From NCBI RefSeq assembly GCF_007993815.1, contig NZ_VJWE01000001.1:1-64000 (forward strand): a DNA stretch of 64,000 nucleotides, in the 5' to 3' direction. Origin of the DNA: Acidovorax delafieldii. Lineage in GTDB: Bacteria > Pseudomonadota > Gammaproteobacteria > Burkholderiales > Burkholderiaceae_C. Shown in pieces: positions 55,551-63,659 of this stretch. The notes under the pieces are model-generated. The model did no database searches. It was not told the origin of the DNA and saw nothing but the letters and a program-made list of their open reading frames with translations. Both the position numbers and the translations under genes were made by a program. Within the stretch, counting starts at the first letter, position 1, and each line of letters begins with the position of its first letter.

Positions 55551-56783
55551 TCATTGCCGCAACACGCTTGCCAGGCTGGCGGCCAGGTCCTTCAGGTGGC
55601 TCAGGTTGTGCACGGCCACCATGCCGTGGGCCTGGCGGTGCAGGGCCGACGCACCGCGCGCCGTGGGGGCATACCCCTCGTAGCGCAGCAACGGGTTGAG
55701 CCACAGCAGGCGGCCACAGTGGCGGCGCAGCCAGGCCAGCTCGCGCTCCAGCACCTCGGGGGCGCCCGTGTCGAGCCCGTCGCTGATCAGCAGCACCAGC
55801 GTGCGCCGCCCCACCAGGCGCCGCGCATGCTGCAGGCGTAACTGGCCCAGGCTGTCGCCCATGCGGGTGCCGCCCGCAAAGTCGGTGATGGCATGGCTGG
55901 CCGTCTCCAGCATGGCGTCGGTGTCGGCGAGGCGGAAGGCGGGCGTGAGGTCGGTCAAGCCAGTGCCAAAGGCAAACACGTCCCGGCGCACGGCAGCGCC
56001 GGTGTGGCGCGGCGCGGTGGCGGCGTGCAAGAAGGCCAGCAGTAAACGCGCGTAGCGCTCCATCGAGCCCGAAACGTCCACCAGCACCAGCAGCGGCAGC
56101 GGTTGCTGGCGGCGCTGCAGCAAGGGGATGTGCAGCACCTCGCCCCCACTGCGCGCCGCATGGAGCATGGCACCGGGCCAGTGCGGGCGGCTGCCGCGTG
56201 CGCCCGGCCGGGTGCGGCGGGCCGCGTAGTGAGGCAACGGCAAGGGCACATCGCGCGCCAGGCGCTCCACCAGGATGTATTCGCTGGCCGAGAGCTGGTT
56301 GAAATCCGCCTGCCGCAGGCGCTGCAGGTCGCTGGCCGTCATGGCGGCATCGAATTCGATCTTGTCTTCTTCGCGCGCGGGCGGTGCGTTGCGCGCGGCA
56401 CGCACAGGCGCCAGTGCCTCGCTCACGCGCGGGCGGCGTTTGACGGGCTCGGCCTTGGATTCTGCGCTGGGCAGCATCTGCGCCAGCAGCTTTTGTGCGA
56501 CGTTGGGATTGCGAAAGTAGGCATCGAACAGCTCGCGGAACACCATGCGGTCTTGCTCGCGGCTGACCAGCACGGCCTCCAGCGCAGCACCGAAGTCCTC
56601 GCGCTGCAGGCCCACCAGCATCACCGCCTGCTGGGCCAGCGCCATGCGGGCCGCATCCACCCGCACGCCAGCGCGGCGCAGGGTGCGGCCAAAGCCGCTC
56701 AGGTTGTCGGCCAGCTTGCCGGTGCGGGCATCGCCGAGTTGGGAGAACATCGCGCCCTCGGCCATCGGGCGGTTCTCATGCAT
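55551..56783 (-). CDS. CoxE-like VWA-domain protein
   Basis: A 410-residue partner of the MoxR-type ATPase. The helical N-terminal region precedes a von Willebrand A domain (about 215-400) with the metal-ion site DVSGSM and later TRMGDSLGQL and LISDGLDTG. CoxD/CoxE pairs assemble the Cu/Mo or Mo cluster of CO dehydrogenase-type enzymes. The start at 56783 (MHENRPMAEG) overlaps the ATPase stop by 8 nt; a much longer open frame upstream is only a shadow of the ATPase gene. Confidence 0.9.
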   Translation of the reverse strand: MHENRPMAEGAMFSQLGDARTGKLADNLSGFGRTLRRAGVRVDAARMALAQQAVMLVGLQREDFGAALEAVLVSREQDRMVFRELFDAYFRNPNVAQKLLAQMLPSAESKAEPVKRRPRVSEALAPVRAARNAPPAREEDKIEFDAAMTASDLQRLRQADFNQLSASEYILVERLARDVPLPLPHYAARRTRPGARGSRPHWPGAMLHAARSGGEVLHIPLLQRRQQPLPLLVLVDVSGSMERYARLLLAFLHAATAPRHTGAAVRRDVFAFGTGLTDLTPAFRLADTDAMLETASHAITDFAGGTRMGDSLGQLRLQHARRLVGRRTLVLLISDGLDTGAPEVLERELAWLRRHCGRLLWLNPLLRYEGYAPTARGASALHRQAHGMVAVHNLSHLKDLAASLASVLRQ

Positions 56784-57792
56784 CGGCATCGGCGGGCTGC
56801 AGCAACTGCACCGCCATGTCGCGGGTGAGCGCCGCCACATCCTCGCGCTGCTTGAACAGGATGCCTGCGGTATCGGACACCACCTCGGGGTCCACCACGA
56901 TGGTGTCGAGCGCCACCAGCGCTTTGGCCCATTCCACGCTCTCGGCAATGCCCGGTGCGCGCTGGAAGGCGTTGGCAAACGGCTGGCTGCGCAGCCGCCC
57001 CACAAACTCTGCCACCTGCACGGCCAGCGCCTCGCTGGCACCGGGCACCTGCGCGCGCACGATGGCCAGCTCGCGCTCGCGCTCGGGGTAGTCCAGCCAG
57101 TGGTACAGGCAGCGGCGCTTGACGGCGTCGTGCAGATCGCGCGTGCGGTTGCTGGTGAGCAGCGTGACCGGTGTGGCCGTGGCGCGCACCGTGCCGATCT
57201 CCGGGATGCTGACCTGGTATTCGCCCAGGTATTCGAGCAGGAAGGCCTCAAAGGGCTCGTCCGCGCGGTCCACCTCGTCGATCAGCAGCACGGCGCCCGG
57301 CTCTGGTGCCTGCAGCGCCTGCAGCAAGGGGCGGCGGATGAGATAGCGGTCTTGGTAGACCTCCGCTTCGATATCGCGCGCGGCAGTGGCCATGGGCGCT
57401 ACCGAGCCGCCGCCGGGCCGCCCCAAGGCGGCGAGCGCCCCCTCGGGGGGCAGCGACGACACGTCAGTGCGGAGCGTGGGGGTCAACATTTCAGCTGCCC
57501 GCATGTGCAGCAGCTGGGCGGCGTAGTTCCACTCGTACAACGCCTCGCGCTGCTCCAGGCCGTCGTAGCACTGCAGGCGGATCAGGCTGCGCGACAGCAC
57601 TTCCGAGAGGGCTTTGGCCAGCGCCGTCTTGCCCACTCCAGGCTCGCCCTCCAGCAACAAAGGCCGCTGCAGCTTGAGCGCCAGAAACACCGCCGTGGCC
57701 AGGCGACGGTCGGCAAAATAGCCCACGCTCTGCAGGGCCTGCACCAGGGCGTCGATGGAAGCCGGAACCGGCGCGGCGTTCAACGAGTTCAT
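56776..57792 (-). CDS. MoxR/CoxD-like AAA+ ATPase with in-frame repeat insertion
   Basis: A 338-residue chaperone ATPase for the hydroxylase. Walker A is EGEPGVGKTAL near residue 50, Walker B is AVLLIDEVDRAD, and sensor 1 is TLLTSNRTRDLHDAV. Between the first helices and the conserved DIEAEVYQDR segment lie about 32 extra residues (roughly 101-132, LRTDVSSLPPEGALAALGRP) encoded by a GC-rich interspersed repeat. An ATG at 57807 would add MNWIA, encoded partly by a second type of repeat; 57792 is preferred. Confidence 0.9.
   Translation of the reverse strand: MNSLNAAPVPASIDALVQALQSVGYFADRRLATAVFLALKLQRPLLLEGEPGVGKTALAKALSEVLSRSLIRLQCYDGLEQREALYEWNYAAQLLHMRAAEMLTPTLRTDVSSLPPEGALAALGRPGGGSVAPMATAARDIEAEVYQDRYLIRRPLLQALQAPEPGAVLLIDEVDRADEPFEAFLLEYLGEYQVSIPEIGTVRATATPVTLLTSNRTRDLHDAVKRRCLYHWLDYPERERELAIVRAQVPGASEALAVQVAEFVGRLRSQPFANAFQRAPGIAESVEWAKALVALDTIVVDPEVVSDTAGILFKQREDVAALTRDMAVQLLQPADADA
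57397..57490 (-). repeat. GC-rich interspersed repeat inside the MoxR ATPase gene
   Basis: On the minus strand it contains GCCCCCCGAGGGGGCGCTCG, CCTTGGGGCGGCCCGGCGG and a 5' CCCCCACGCTCCGCACTGAC-like arm. I recognise this as a common intergenic repeat of Acidovorax/Variovorax-type genomes. Here it is translated as SSLPPEGALAALGRPGGG within an intact reading frame. No other copy was found in the window. Confidence 0.7.
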
Positions 57793-57805
57793 TGCTATCC
57801 AATTC

Positions 57806-57857
57806 ATAGCCGCCAGCGCAGATTCCTCTAGCGCTTGCAGCCAATTTCACTCAAAAA
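57806..57857 (-). repeat. 52-nt interspersed element, copy 4 (5' of the MoxR ATPase)
   Basis: On the minus strand: TTTTTGAGT, 14 nt, GCGCTAGAG, 15 nt, GCTAT, with the shared spacing. It fills the leader between the terminator after the medium-subunit gene and the ATPase start. Its first block (TTTTTGAGT) also forms the T-tract of that terminator. Confidence 0.75.
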
Positions 57858-57892
57858 CCCGCCACCGGGTGCCGTACCACGGTGGCGGGTTT
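57853..57892 (-). terminator. Intrinsic terminator between the medium subunit and MoxR genes
   Basis: A perfect twelve-pair stem (AAACCCGCCACC with GGTGGCGGGTTT) and a 14-nt loop are followed, in the minus direction, by five T. It lies 10 nt after the medium-subunit stop (57902), so it should end or attenuate the small-large-medium transcript before the accessory genes. Confidence 0.85.
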
Positions 57893-57901
57893 GCCTTCAC
57901 G

Positions 57902-58693
57902 TCATCCCAGCATCTGCTGCACAGCGCGCTGCGTTTGCACGCTGATGAGGTTGGCGCGGTAGGCGGCACTGGCGTGGATGTCAGCGTTCAGATCGCTCGC
58001 GTCGATCTTCACGCTGGCAGCCGACTGCGGGGTGAAGCTCTGGTTGAGCGCCGCCTCCAGCCCCGCATGGCGGAACACGCTGCTGGCCGCACCGGTCACC
58101 GCAACACGCACGCCGCTGTCGGTCTGCGCCACAAACACCCCCACCAGCGAGAAGCGCGAGGCCGCCTGCTTGAACTTCATGTACGCAGCGCGTTTCGGGA
58201 TCGGGAAGCGGATGGCGGTGATGATCTCGCCCTCATCCAGCGCCGTGGTGTACATGCCCACAAAGAAGTCGTCGGCATTTATCTCGCGGCGGTTGGTGAT
58301 GACCGTGGCGCCCAGGCCCAGCACCGCACTGGGGTAGCAGGCGGCAGGGTCGTTGTTGGCCACCGAGCCGCCCAGCGTGCCGCGTGCACGCACCTGGCGG
58401 TCGCCAATGTGGGCGGCCAGGTCGGCCAGCGCAGGGATGGCGGATTTCACATCCGCACTGGATGCCACGTCGGCATGGCGCGTCATGGCGCCGATGACCA
58501 GCGCGTTGCCCTCGCGGCGGATGCCCGCCAGTTCGGCAATGCTGTTCAGGTCCACGATCTTTTCAGGGTTGGCCAGGCGCAGCCGCATGGACGGCAGCAG
58601 GCTTTGCCCGCCCGCGAGCAGTTTGCCGCCCTGGGCGATGAGCTGCGCGGCAGCTGCGGTGGAGGAAGGCGCTTCAAAAGTGAATGCGTACAT
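57902..58693 (-). CDS. CoxM-like FAD-binding subunit of molybdenum hydroxylase
   Basis: A 263-residue FAD subunit that passes electrons from the iron-sulphur centres. Flavin-binding motifs are [10 protein letters not shown] (near residue 28) and [17 protein letters not shown] (near residue 105). The start at 58693 ([10 protein letters not shown]) has AAGGAG upstream; the longer open frame is non-coding. It follows the large-subunit gene by 11 nt and is followed at once by an intrinsic terminator. Confidence 0.93.
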   Translation of the reverse strand: MYAFTFEAPSSTAAAAQLIAQGGKLLAGGQSLLPSMRLRLANPEKIVDLNSIAELAGIRREGNALVIGAMTRHADVASSADVKSAIPALADLAAHIGDRQVRARGTLGGSVANNDPAACYPSAVLGLGATVITNRREINADDFFVGMYTTALDEGEIITAIRFPIPKRAAYMKFKQAASRFSLVGVFVAQTDSGVRVAVTGAASSVFRHAGLEAALNQSFTPQSAASVKIDASDLNADIHASAAYRANLISVQTQRAVQQMLG

Positions 58694-58704
58694 GGTGGAT
58701 CTCC

Positions 58705-61092
58705 TTATGCCTTGGCGTTTTGAATCGCTTCCCAGACGCGGTGCGGCGACGCGGGCATGTCGAAGTCCTTCACACCCAGGTGTCGCAGCGCATCCAGCAC
58801 GGCGTTGATCACCGCCGGTGGCGAGCCAATCGCCCCAGCCTCGCCGCAGCCCTTGGTGCCCAGCGGGTTGTGGGTGCAGGGCGTGCACACATGGCCCAGT
58901 TTGAACTCGGGGAAGTCATCGGCGCGTGGCATGGCGTAGTCCATGAAACTGCCGGTGAGCAGCTGGCCCGTTTCGCGGTCGTACACGCAGTTCTCCAGCA
59001 GCGCCTGGCCAATGCCCTGCACCAGTCCGCCATGCACCTGCCCTTCCACGATCATGGGGTTGATGATGGTGCCGAAGTCGTCCACCGCCGTGAACTTGTC
59101 CACCCGTGTGTGGCCGGTGGCGGGGTCCACCTCGACCTCGCAGATGTAAGTGCCTGCCGGGAAGGTGAAGTTGGTCGGGTCGTAGAACGCGGTTTCGTTC
59201 AGGCCCGGCTCCAGCACGTCCAGCGGGTAGTTGTGCGGCACATAGGCTGCCAGCGACACCTGGCCGAACGGGATCTTCTTGTCGGTGCCACGCACCGTGA
59301 ATTCGCCATTCGCAAAGTCGATGTCGGCATCGCTCGCTTCCATCAGGTGCGCAGCAATTTTCTTGGCCTTGGCCTCGATCTTGTCCAGCGCCTTCATGAT
59401 GGCCGCGCCGCCCACGCTGATGGAGCGCGAGCCATACGTGCCCATGCCGAACGGCACGCGGCCCGTATCGCCGTGCACGATGTCCACGTTCTCCACCGGG
59501 ATGCCCAGGCGCGCGGCCACCACCTGCGCAAAGGTGGTCTCATGCCCCTGGCCGTGGCTGTGCGAGCCGGTGAACACCGTCACGCTGCCGGTGGGGTGCA
59601 CACGGACCTCGCCGCATTCGAACAGACCTGCGCGTGCGCCCAGGGCGCCGGCGATGTTGGACGGCGCAATGCCACAGGCCTCGATGTACGACGAATACCC
59701 AATGCCCCGCAGCAGCCCTTTGGCTGCACTGGCGGCCTTGCGTTGCTCGAAGCCCGCCACGTCGGCCAGCTTGTTCGCCCCATCCATGCAGGCCTGGAAG
59801 TCGCCGGTGTCGTACTGCAGCGCCACCGGCGTCTGGTACGGGAAGGCCTTGATGAAGTTGCGGCGGCGGATCTCGTCCTGCGGCAGTCCCATCTCCCACG
59901 CGCAGCGGGTGACCAGGCGCTCCAGCAGGTAGGTGGCCTCAGGGCGGCCTGCGCCCCGGTAGGCGTCCACCGGTGCGGTGTTGGTGAACCACGAGTCCAC
60001 CTCCACATACACCTGCGGTGTGCTGTACTGCCCCGCCAGCAGCGTGGCGTACAGGATGGTGGGCACCGCGCTGGCAAAGGTGCTGAGGTAGGCGCCCAGG
60101 TTGGCGTGGGTGTGCACACGCAGCGCCAGGAACTTGCCGTCCTTGTCCAACGCCATCTCTGCGTGGCTCACGTGGTCGCGGCCGTGGGCATCGCTCAAGA
60201 ACGCCTCACTGCGGTCGGCCACCCACTTGATGTTGCGGTTGAGCTTTTTGGACGCCCAGGTCAGGCACACGTCTTCGGCGTACAGATAGATCTTGGAGCC
60301 AAAGCCGCCGCCCACATCGGGTGCAATCACGCGCACCTTGTGCTCGGGCAGGCCCATCACAAAGGCCGTCATCAGCAGGCGCTCTACGTGCGGGTTCTGG
60401 TTGCTGACGTACAGCGTGTATTCGTCGCTCGCGCGGTTGTAGCTGCCGATGGCCGCACGGGGCTCCATGGCGTTGGGGATCAGGCGGTTGTTGATCAGAT
60501 CGAGCTGGGTGACATGCGCTGCGTTGGCAAACGCGGCGTCCACGGCGCCCTTGTCGCCGATGGCCCACTTGAAGCAGTGGTTGTCAGGCGCGATGTCGTG
60601 CAGCGCCGCACCGGCCACGGCGCCCGATGCGGCGTCGGCCACATTCACCACGGCGGGCAGCACGTCGTAGTCCACCTCTACCAGCTCGGCCGCATCGCGT
60701 GCCTGCTGCTGGGTCAGCGCCACCACCATGGCCACGTGGTCGCCCACATAGCGCACCTTGCCCTGCGCCAGGATGGGGTGTGGCGGCTCCTTCATGGGCT
60801 GGCCGTCAGTGCTGGTGATGAGCCAGCCGCAGGGCAGGCCGTTGATGTTGTCGGCGGCCACGTCGGCACCGGTGAACACGCCCAGCACGCCGGGCGCGGC
60901 CTTGGCAGCGTCAATGTTGATGCTGTTGATCTTGGCGTGGGCGTGCGGTGAGCGCACGAACACCGCATGGCTCTGCGCGGCCAGCACCACGTCGTCGGTG
61001 TACTGGCCCGCGCCGGTCAGGAAGCGGTAGTCTTCCTTGCGCTTGAGCGATTCGCCGATGTGCGGCAGCTTGGAAAAGTCGGATGCACCCAT
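58705..61092 (-). CDS. CoxL-like molybdopterin subunit, form II
   Basis: The 795-residue catalytic subunit of a xanthine-oxidase-family hydroxylase. Active-site region AYRGAGR is the form II signature; true aerobic CO dehydrogenase has AYxCSFR. Molybdopterin contacts are in GGGFGSKIY and [11 protein letters not shown], and the catalytic Glu is in [14 protein letters not shown]. Substrates of form II enzymes are mostly unknown (aldehydes, heterocycles, possibly slow CO). The start at 61092 ([10 protein letters not shown]) is chosen since the family begins [11 protein letters not shown]. Second gene of the cluster, 46 nt after the small subunit. Confidence 0.94.
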   Translation of the reverse strand: MGASDFSKLPHIGESLKRKEDYRFLTGAGQYTDDVVLAAQSHAVFVRSPHAHAKINSINIDAAKAAPGVLGVFTGADVAADNINGLPCGWLITSTDGQPMKEPPHPILAQGKVRYVGDHVAMVVALTQQQARDAAELVEVDYDVLPAVVNVADAASGAVAGAALHDIAPDNHCFKWAIGDKGAVDAAFANAAHVTQLDLINNRLIPNAMEPRAAIGSYNRASDEYTLYVSNQNPHVERLLMTAFVMGLPEHKVRVIAPDVGGGFGSKIYLYAEDVCLTWASKKLNRNIKWVADRSEAFLSDAHGRDHVSHAEMALDKDGKFLALRVHTHANLGAYLSTFASAVPTILYATLLAGQYSTPQVYVEVDSWFTNTAPVDAYRGAGRPEATYLLERLVTRCAWEMGLPQDEIRRRNFIKAFPYQTPVALQYDTGDFQACMDGANKLADVAGFEQRKAASAAKGLLRGIGYSSYIEACGIAPSNIAGALGARAGLFECGEVRVHPTGSVTVFTGSHSHGQGHETTFAQVVAARLGIPVENVDIVHGDTGRVPFGMGTYGSRSISVGGAAIMKALDKIEAKAKKIAAHLMEASDADIDFANGEFTVRGTDKKIPFGQVSLAAYVPHNYPLDVLEPGLNETAFYDPTNFTFPAGTYICEVEVDPATGHTRVDKFTAVDDFGTIINPMIVEGQVHGGLVQGIGQALLENCVYDRETGQLLTGSFMDYAMPRADDFPEFKLGHVCTPCTHNPLGTKGCGEAGAIGSPPAVINAVLDALRHLGVKDFDMPASPHRVWEAIQNAKA

Positions 61093-61138
61093 GGTCTTGT
61101 CTCCTTGGATTGTTCTGGCGTGGGGACGGCGGGCGGGC

Positions 61139-61609
61139 TCAGGCGCCGGCCATGGCCTTCTGGCCGACCTGCACTGCGCGCACGATGTTCTGGTAGCCGG
61201 TGCAGCGGCAGATGTTGCCTTCGAGCAGCTCGCGGATCTCGCCTTCGCTGGCGTTCGGATGGTTCTTGCACAGGTCCACCGCACTCATCACCATGCCCGG
61301 CGTGCAGAAGCCGCACTGCAGGCCATGGCACTCCTTGAACGCCGCCTGCATGGGGTGCATGGTGCCGTCAGGGGTGGCCATGCCTTCAATGGTGGTCACC
61401 TCGGCCCCCTGGGCCTGCACCGCCAGCATCGCGCAGGATTTGACGGCCCGGCCGTTCACATGCACCGTACACGCCCCGCACTGGCTGGTGTCGCAACCCA
61501 CGTGGGTGCCAGTGAGCAGCAGGTGCTCTCGCAGCGCATGGACAAGCAGGGTATTGGGGGGGACGTCAACACTGGCAGCGCGCCCGTTGACCGTGAACTG
61601 GACTTGCAT
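61139..61609 (-). CDS. CoxS-like [2Fe-2S] subunit
   Basis: A 156-residue small subunit with two [2Fe-2S] clusters: a plant-ferredoxin-type cluster with Cys in [16 protein letters not shown], and a helical cluster with [11 protein letters not shown] and [10 protein letters not shown]. It carries electrons from molybdenum to FAD. There is no signal peptide, so the holoenzyme is cytoplasmic or, via CoxG, membrane-attached. It is the first gene of the cluster and is divergent from the AcoR-like regulator. GGAG lies just before the start. Confidence 0.95.
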   Translation of the reverse strand: MQVQFTVNGRAASVDVPPNTLLVHALREHLLLTGTHVGCDTSQCGACTVHVNGRAVKSCAMLAVQAQGAEVTTIEGMATPDGTMHPMQAAFKECHGLQCGFCTPGMVMSAVDLCKNHPNASEGEIRELLEGNICRCTGYQNIVRAVQVGQKAMAGA

Positions 61610-61724
61610 CTGGCTGTCTCCTGGAGTGGTTTTGGCTGGATAGGAGCGCGCTCACGATCTCGCGGAGGGAATCAGGATCACGCTCATCGCTCGCGCATCT
61701 TCTGCCGCACCCCAGCCTGCATCC

Positions 61725-61740
61725 CTAGGGACAACCCTAG
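61725..61740. promoter_or_regulatory. Candidate operator in the cox/regulator divergent spacer
   Basis: A perfect inverted repeat CTAGGG-ACAA-CCCTAG lies in the 221-nt region between the small-subunit gene and the AcoR-like regulator, about 90 nt from the regulator start. A further CCCTAG overlaps its left arm. It is the most symmetrical site there and a natural binding candidate for the Fis-type HTH protein. Confidence 0.5.
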
Positions 61741-61830
61741 ATTTACCAGGTGCCTCGCCGGATATTCTCAAAATGAAACATGCTGCACTGCACACCGGCG
61801 CATGATGCGAGCCACCTGGAGCCCATTCAC

Positions 61831-62979
61831 ATGCTGATCTCCGTGCCCCACCCCGCTGCTGACCGCCACGCGCTGATTGCGCAGGCGCGCCAGAGCCTGC
61901 TGTCCGACGGTGCAGCGCCCGTGCGCGCCGAGGTGGAGCCGTGGATTGCGCGGTCCTGGCAACGCTGCCTGGCGCGGGGCCTGGAGCCCACACGGCGCGT
62001 GGCGTTTGACGCCGTCAGCGCCACGGCGCTGCGCCACAGCCAGGAGCAGAACCACCACCTGCTGCGCGCGGCCCGGCCGGTGCTGGAGCAGCTGACCCGG
62101 GCCATTGCGGGCATGCGCTACTTCGCCATGCTCACCGACGCGCGCGGCATCGTGGTCGATGTGCAGGGCCATTGCGACCGGAGCGACCCGCGCGCCAGCG
62201 CCATTGGCCGCGTGGGCATTGATTTATCGGAAGCAGCCGTGGGCACCACCGCCATCGGCGCCGCACTGGAAGAGCTGCAGCCTGTGTGGTTGCACCGGGG
62301 CGAGCATTTTTTTGACGACAACGCCAGCTACAGCTGCGCCGGAGCGCCGCTGTTCGACCCCCAGGGCCGCTGCATGGGCATGCTGGACCTGACGGGTGTG
62401 GATGTGCCCGAACGGCCCGAGCTGCGCCACCTGGTGGCCCGGTCGGCCCGCGCCATGGAAGACGCACTGCTGCTGCAACTGCCCCATGCCCTGCTGCTGC
62501 GCGTGAACTGGCCGGGCTGCCCGCTGGGCGGTGAAGGCGACGGCCTGCTGACGCTGGACGCCGATGGCTGCGTGGTGGGTGCCAACAGCATGGCCCGCCA
62601 GCTGGTGCCGCAACCCCTGCGCGCGCCCGGCCTGCCCGGTGCCCGCACCCACTGCAGCGACCTGCTGGCCATGCCCTGGACCATGCTGTTCGACGCGGCC
62701 CGCCAGCAACGCAGGGAGCCGCTGGATTTGCCGCTGTGGTCGGGCCTGCGGCTGCACGCGCTGGCGCAGCTGCCCGCACACGCCCGCACCGTGGGCGACA
62801 CGCAAGCAGCAGCGGTGCCAGGCATTGCGTCGGCGCCTGCCCCGCTGCGCGAGGCCGAAGTGGCCATGATCCGCCGCGCGGTGCAGGAAGCGCGCGGCAA
62901 CGTGGCTGAGGCGGCGCGCGCGCTGGGCATCAGCCGCGCCACGGTGTACCGCAAGCTCGGCGCCCCCAAAGGCGGGTGA
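61831..62979 (+). CDS. AcoR-like GAF-Fis regulator lacking the AAA+ domain
   Basis: A 382-residue regulator. The N-terminal region is AcoR-like (IARSWQRCLARGLEPTRR), followed by a GAF-type domain (FAMLTDARGIVVDVQGH, EAAVGTTAIGAAL) and a short PAS-like stretch (GLLTLDADGCVVGAN). The C-terminal Fis HTH reads ARGNVAEAARALGISRATVY. The central sigma-54-contacting AAA+ domain with its GAFTGA loop is absent, so it cannot act as a classical enhancer-binding activator. It is divergent from the cox-like cluster, its likely target. The start at 61831 is preferred to 61780. Confidence 0.88.
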   Translation: MLISVPHPAADRHALIAQARQSLLSDGAAPVRAEVEPWIARSWQRCLARGLEPTRRVAFDAVSATALRHSQEQNHHLLRAARPVLEQLTRAIAGMRYFAMLTDARGIVVDVQGHCDRSDPRASAIGRVGIDLSEAAVGTTAIGAALEELQPVWLHRGEHFFDDNASYSCAGAPLFDPQGRCMGMLDLTGVDVPERPELRHLVARSARAMEDALLLQLPHALLLRVNWPGCPLGGEGDGLLTLDADGCVVGANSMARQLVPQPLRAPGLPGARTHCSDLLAMPWTMLFDAARQQRREPLDLPLWSGLRLHALAQLPAHARTVGDTQAAAVPGIASAPAPLREAEVAMIRRAVQEARGNVAEAARALGISRATVYRKLGAPKGG

Positions 62980-63027
62980 CGGGCCCGCGCCGCTGCCCAC
63001 ACCGCCGTGCAGGCGCCCGGCGACTCC

Positions 63028-63079
63028 ATTTCAAGCCTTATCGACCGATAGCGCTAGTGCAATATGCCTGAATAGCTAT
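63028..63079 (+). repeat. 52-nt interspersed element, copy 5 (convergent gap)
   Basis: ATTTCAAGC, 14 nt, GCGCTAGTG, 15 nt, GCTAT, with the shared spacing. It sits in the 150-nt gap between the AcoR-like regulator and the convergently transcribed MerR gene, in a clearly A/T-rich patch. Its position between converging genes is compatible with a role in transcript ends. Confidence 0.75.
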
Positions 63080-63129
63080 AAAATATGTAGCAAATCAATC
63101 ACCCAATCAACCGAGGCGCCTCGGGCCGC

Positions 63130-63576
63130 TCAGGCACGCGGCCGGCGCAGCCCCACCACCGGCTGCGCGCTGCGCCGCTGCTGACGCTCCAGCGCTCCAT
63201 CGGCGGCGGCTTTCAGCAGGCGCTGGAAGGACGGGCACTGGGCGTGGCTCTCGGCCGGGCAGGCGGCCGCGTGCCGCAGGCCGTTGCTCATGGCCTTGAG
63301 GCGCTTGACCATGGTGTCAAGCTCGTCGGCCTTGCTTGACAGCAGCTGCCGGTCGATGTTCGGCTCGCCACTGGGCAAGAACATGGACCGGATGTCGTCC
63401 AGCGAGAACCCGGCCGACTGACCCAGCGCAATCAGCGCCAACTGGTCCATCACGCCGGGCGCAAACCGGCGGCGCTCCCCCGGTTGCCCCACCGACTGGA
63501 TCAGCCCCTTCTCCTCGTAATACCGCAGCGTGGACGCCCGCAGCCCGGAGCGTTTGGCGACTTCGGCAATGTCCAT
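63130..63576 (-). CDS. MerR-family transcriptional regulator
   Basis: A 148-residue regulator. The MerR HTH is DIAEVAKRSGLRASTLRYYE followed by the EKGLIQ wing. A dimerisation helix follows, and the effector end has two Cys (ACPAESHAQCP) that could bind metal or respond to oxidation. The start at 63576 (MDIAEVAKRS) is chosen over an upstream ATG. It is divergent from the DUF2938-like gene and overlaps a MerR-type promoter with a 19-bp spacer, its probable target. Confidence 0.92.
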   Translation of the reverse strand: MDIAEVAKRSGLRASTLRYYEEKGLIQSVGQPGERRRFAPGVMDQLALIALGQSAGFSLDDIRSMFLPSGEPNIDRQLLSSKADELDTMVKRLKAMSNGLRHAAACPAESHAQCPSFQRLLKAAADGALERQQRRSAQPVVGLRRPRA

Positions 63577-63587
63577 GAAAAAACCTC

Positions 63588-63618
63588 TTGACCTCAAGTT
63601 GACTTGAACTTCTATATT
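63588..63618 (+). promoter_or_regulatory. MerR-type promoter with 19-bp spacer
   Basis: -35 TTGACC (63588-63593) and -10 TATATT (63613-63618) are 19 bp apart, the over-long spacing typical of MerR-activated promoters. The perfect dyad TCAAGT-TG-ACTTGA (63594-63607) fills the spacer. It drives the rightward gene at 63660. Confidence 0.85.
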
Positions 63619-63659
63619 CCGTTCAAAACCTTCTCCCGTCAACTTTCCGAGGTGTTTTG

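Noticed and set aside
58684..60951. A 755-codon plus-strand frame over the large hydroxylase subunit
   Set aside because: It is antisense to an unmistakable CoxL-like gene, and its composition is typical of a shadow frame.
53721..61609. Calling the cox-like cluster an aerobic carbon monoxide dehydrogenase
   Set aside because: The large subunit has AYRGAGR (form II), not the AYxCSFR motif with the copper-binding Cys of proven CO dehydrogenases.
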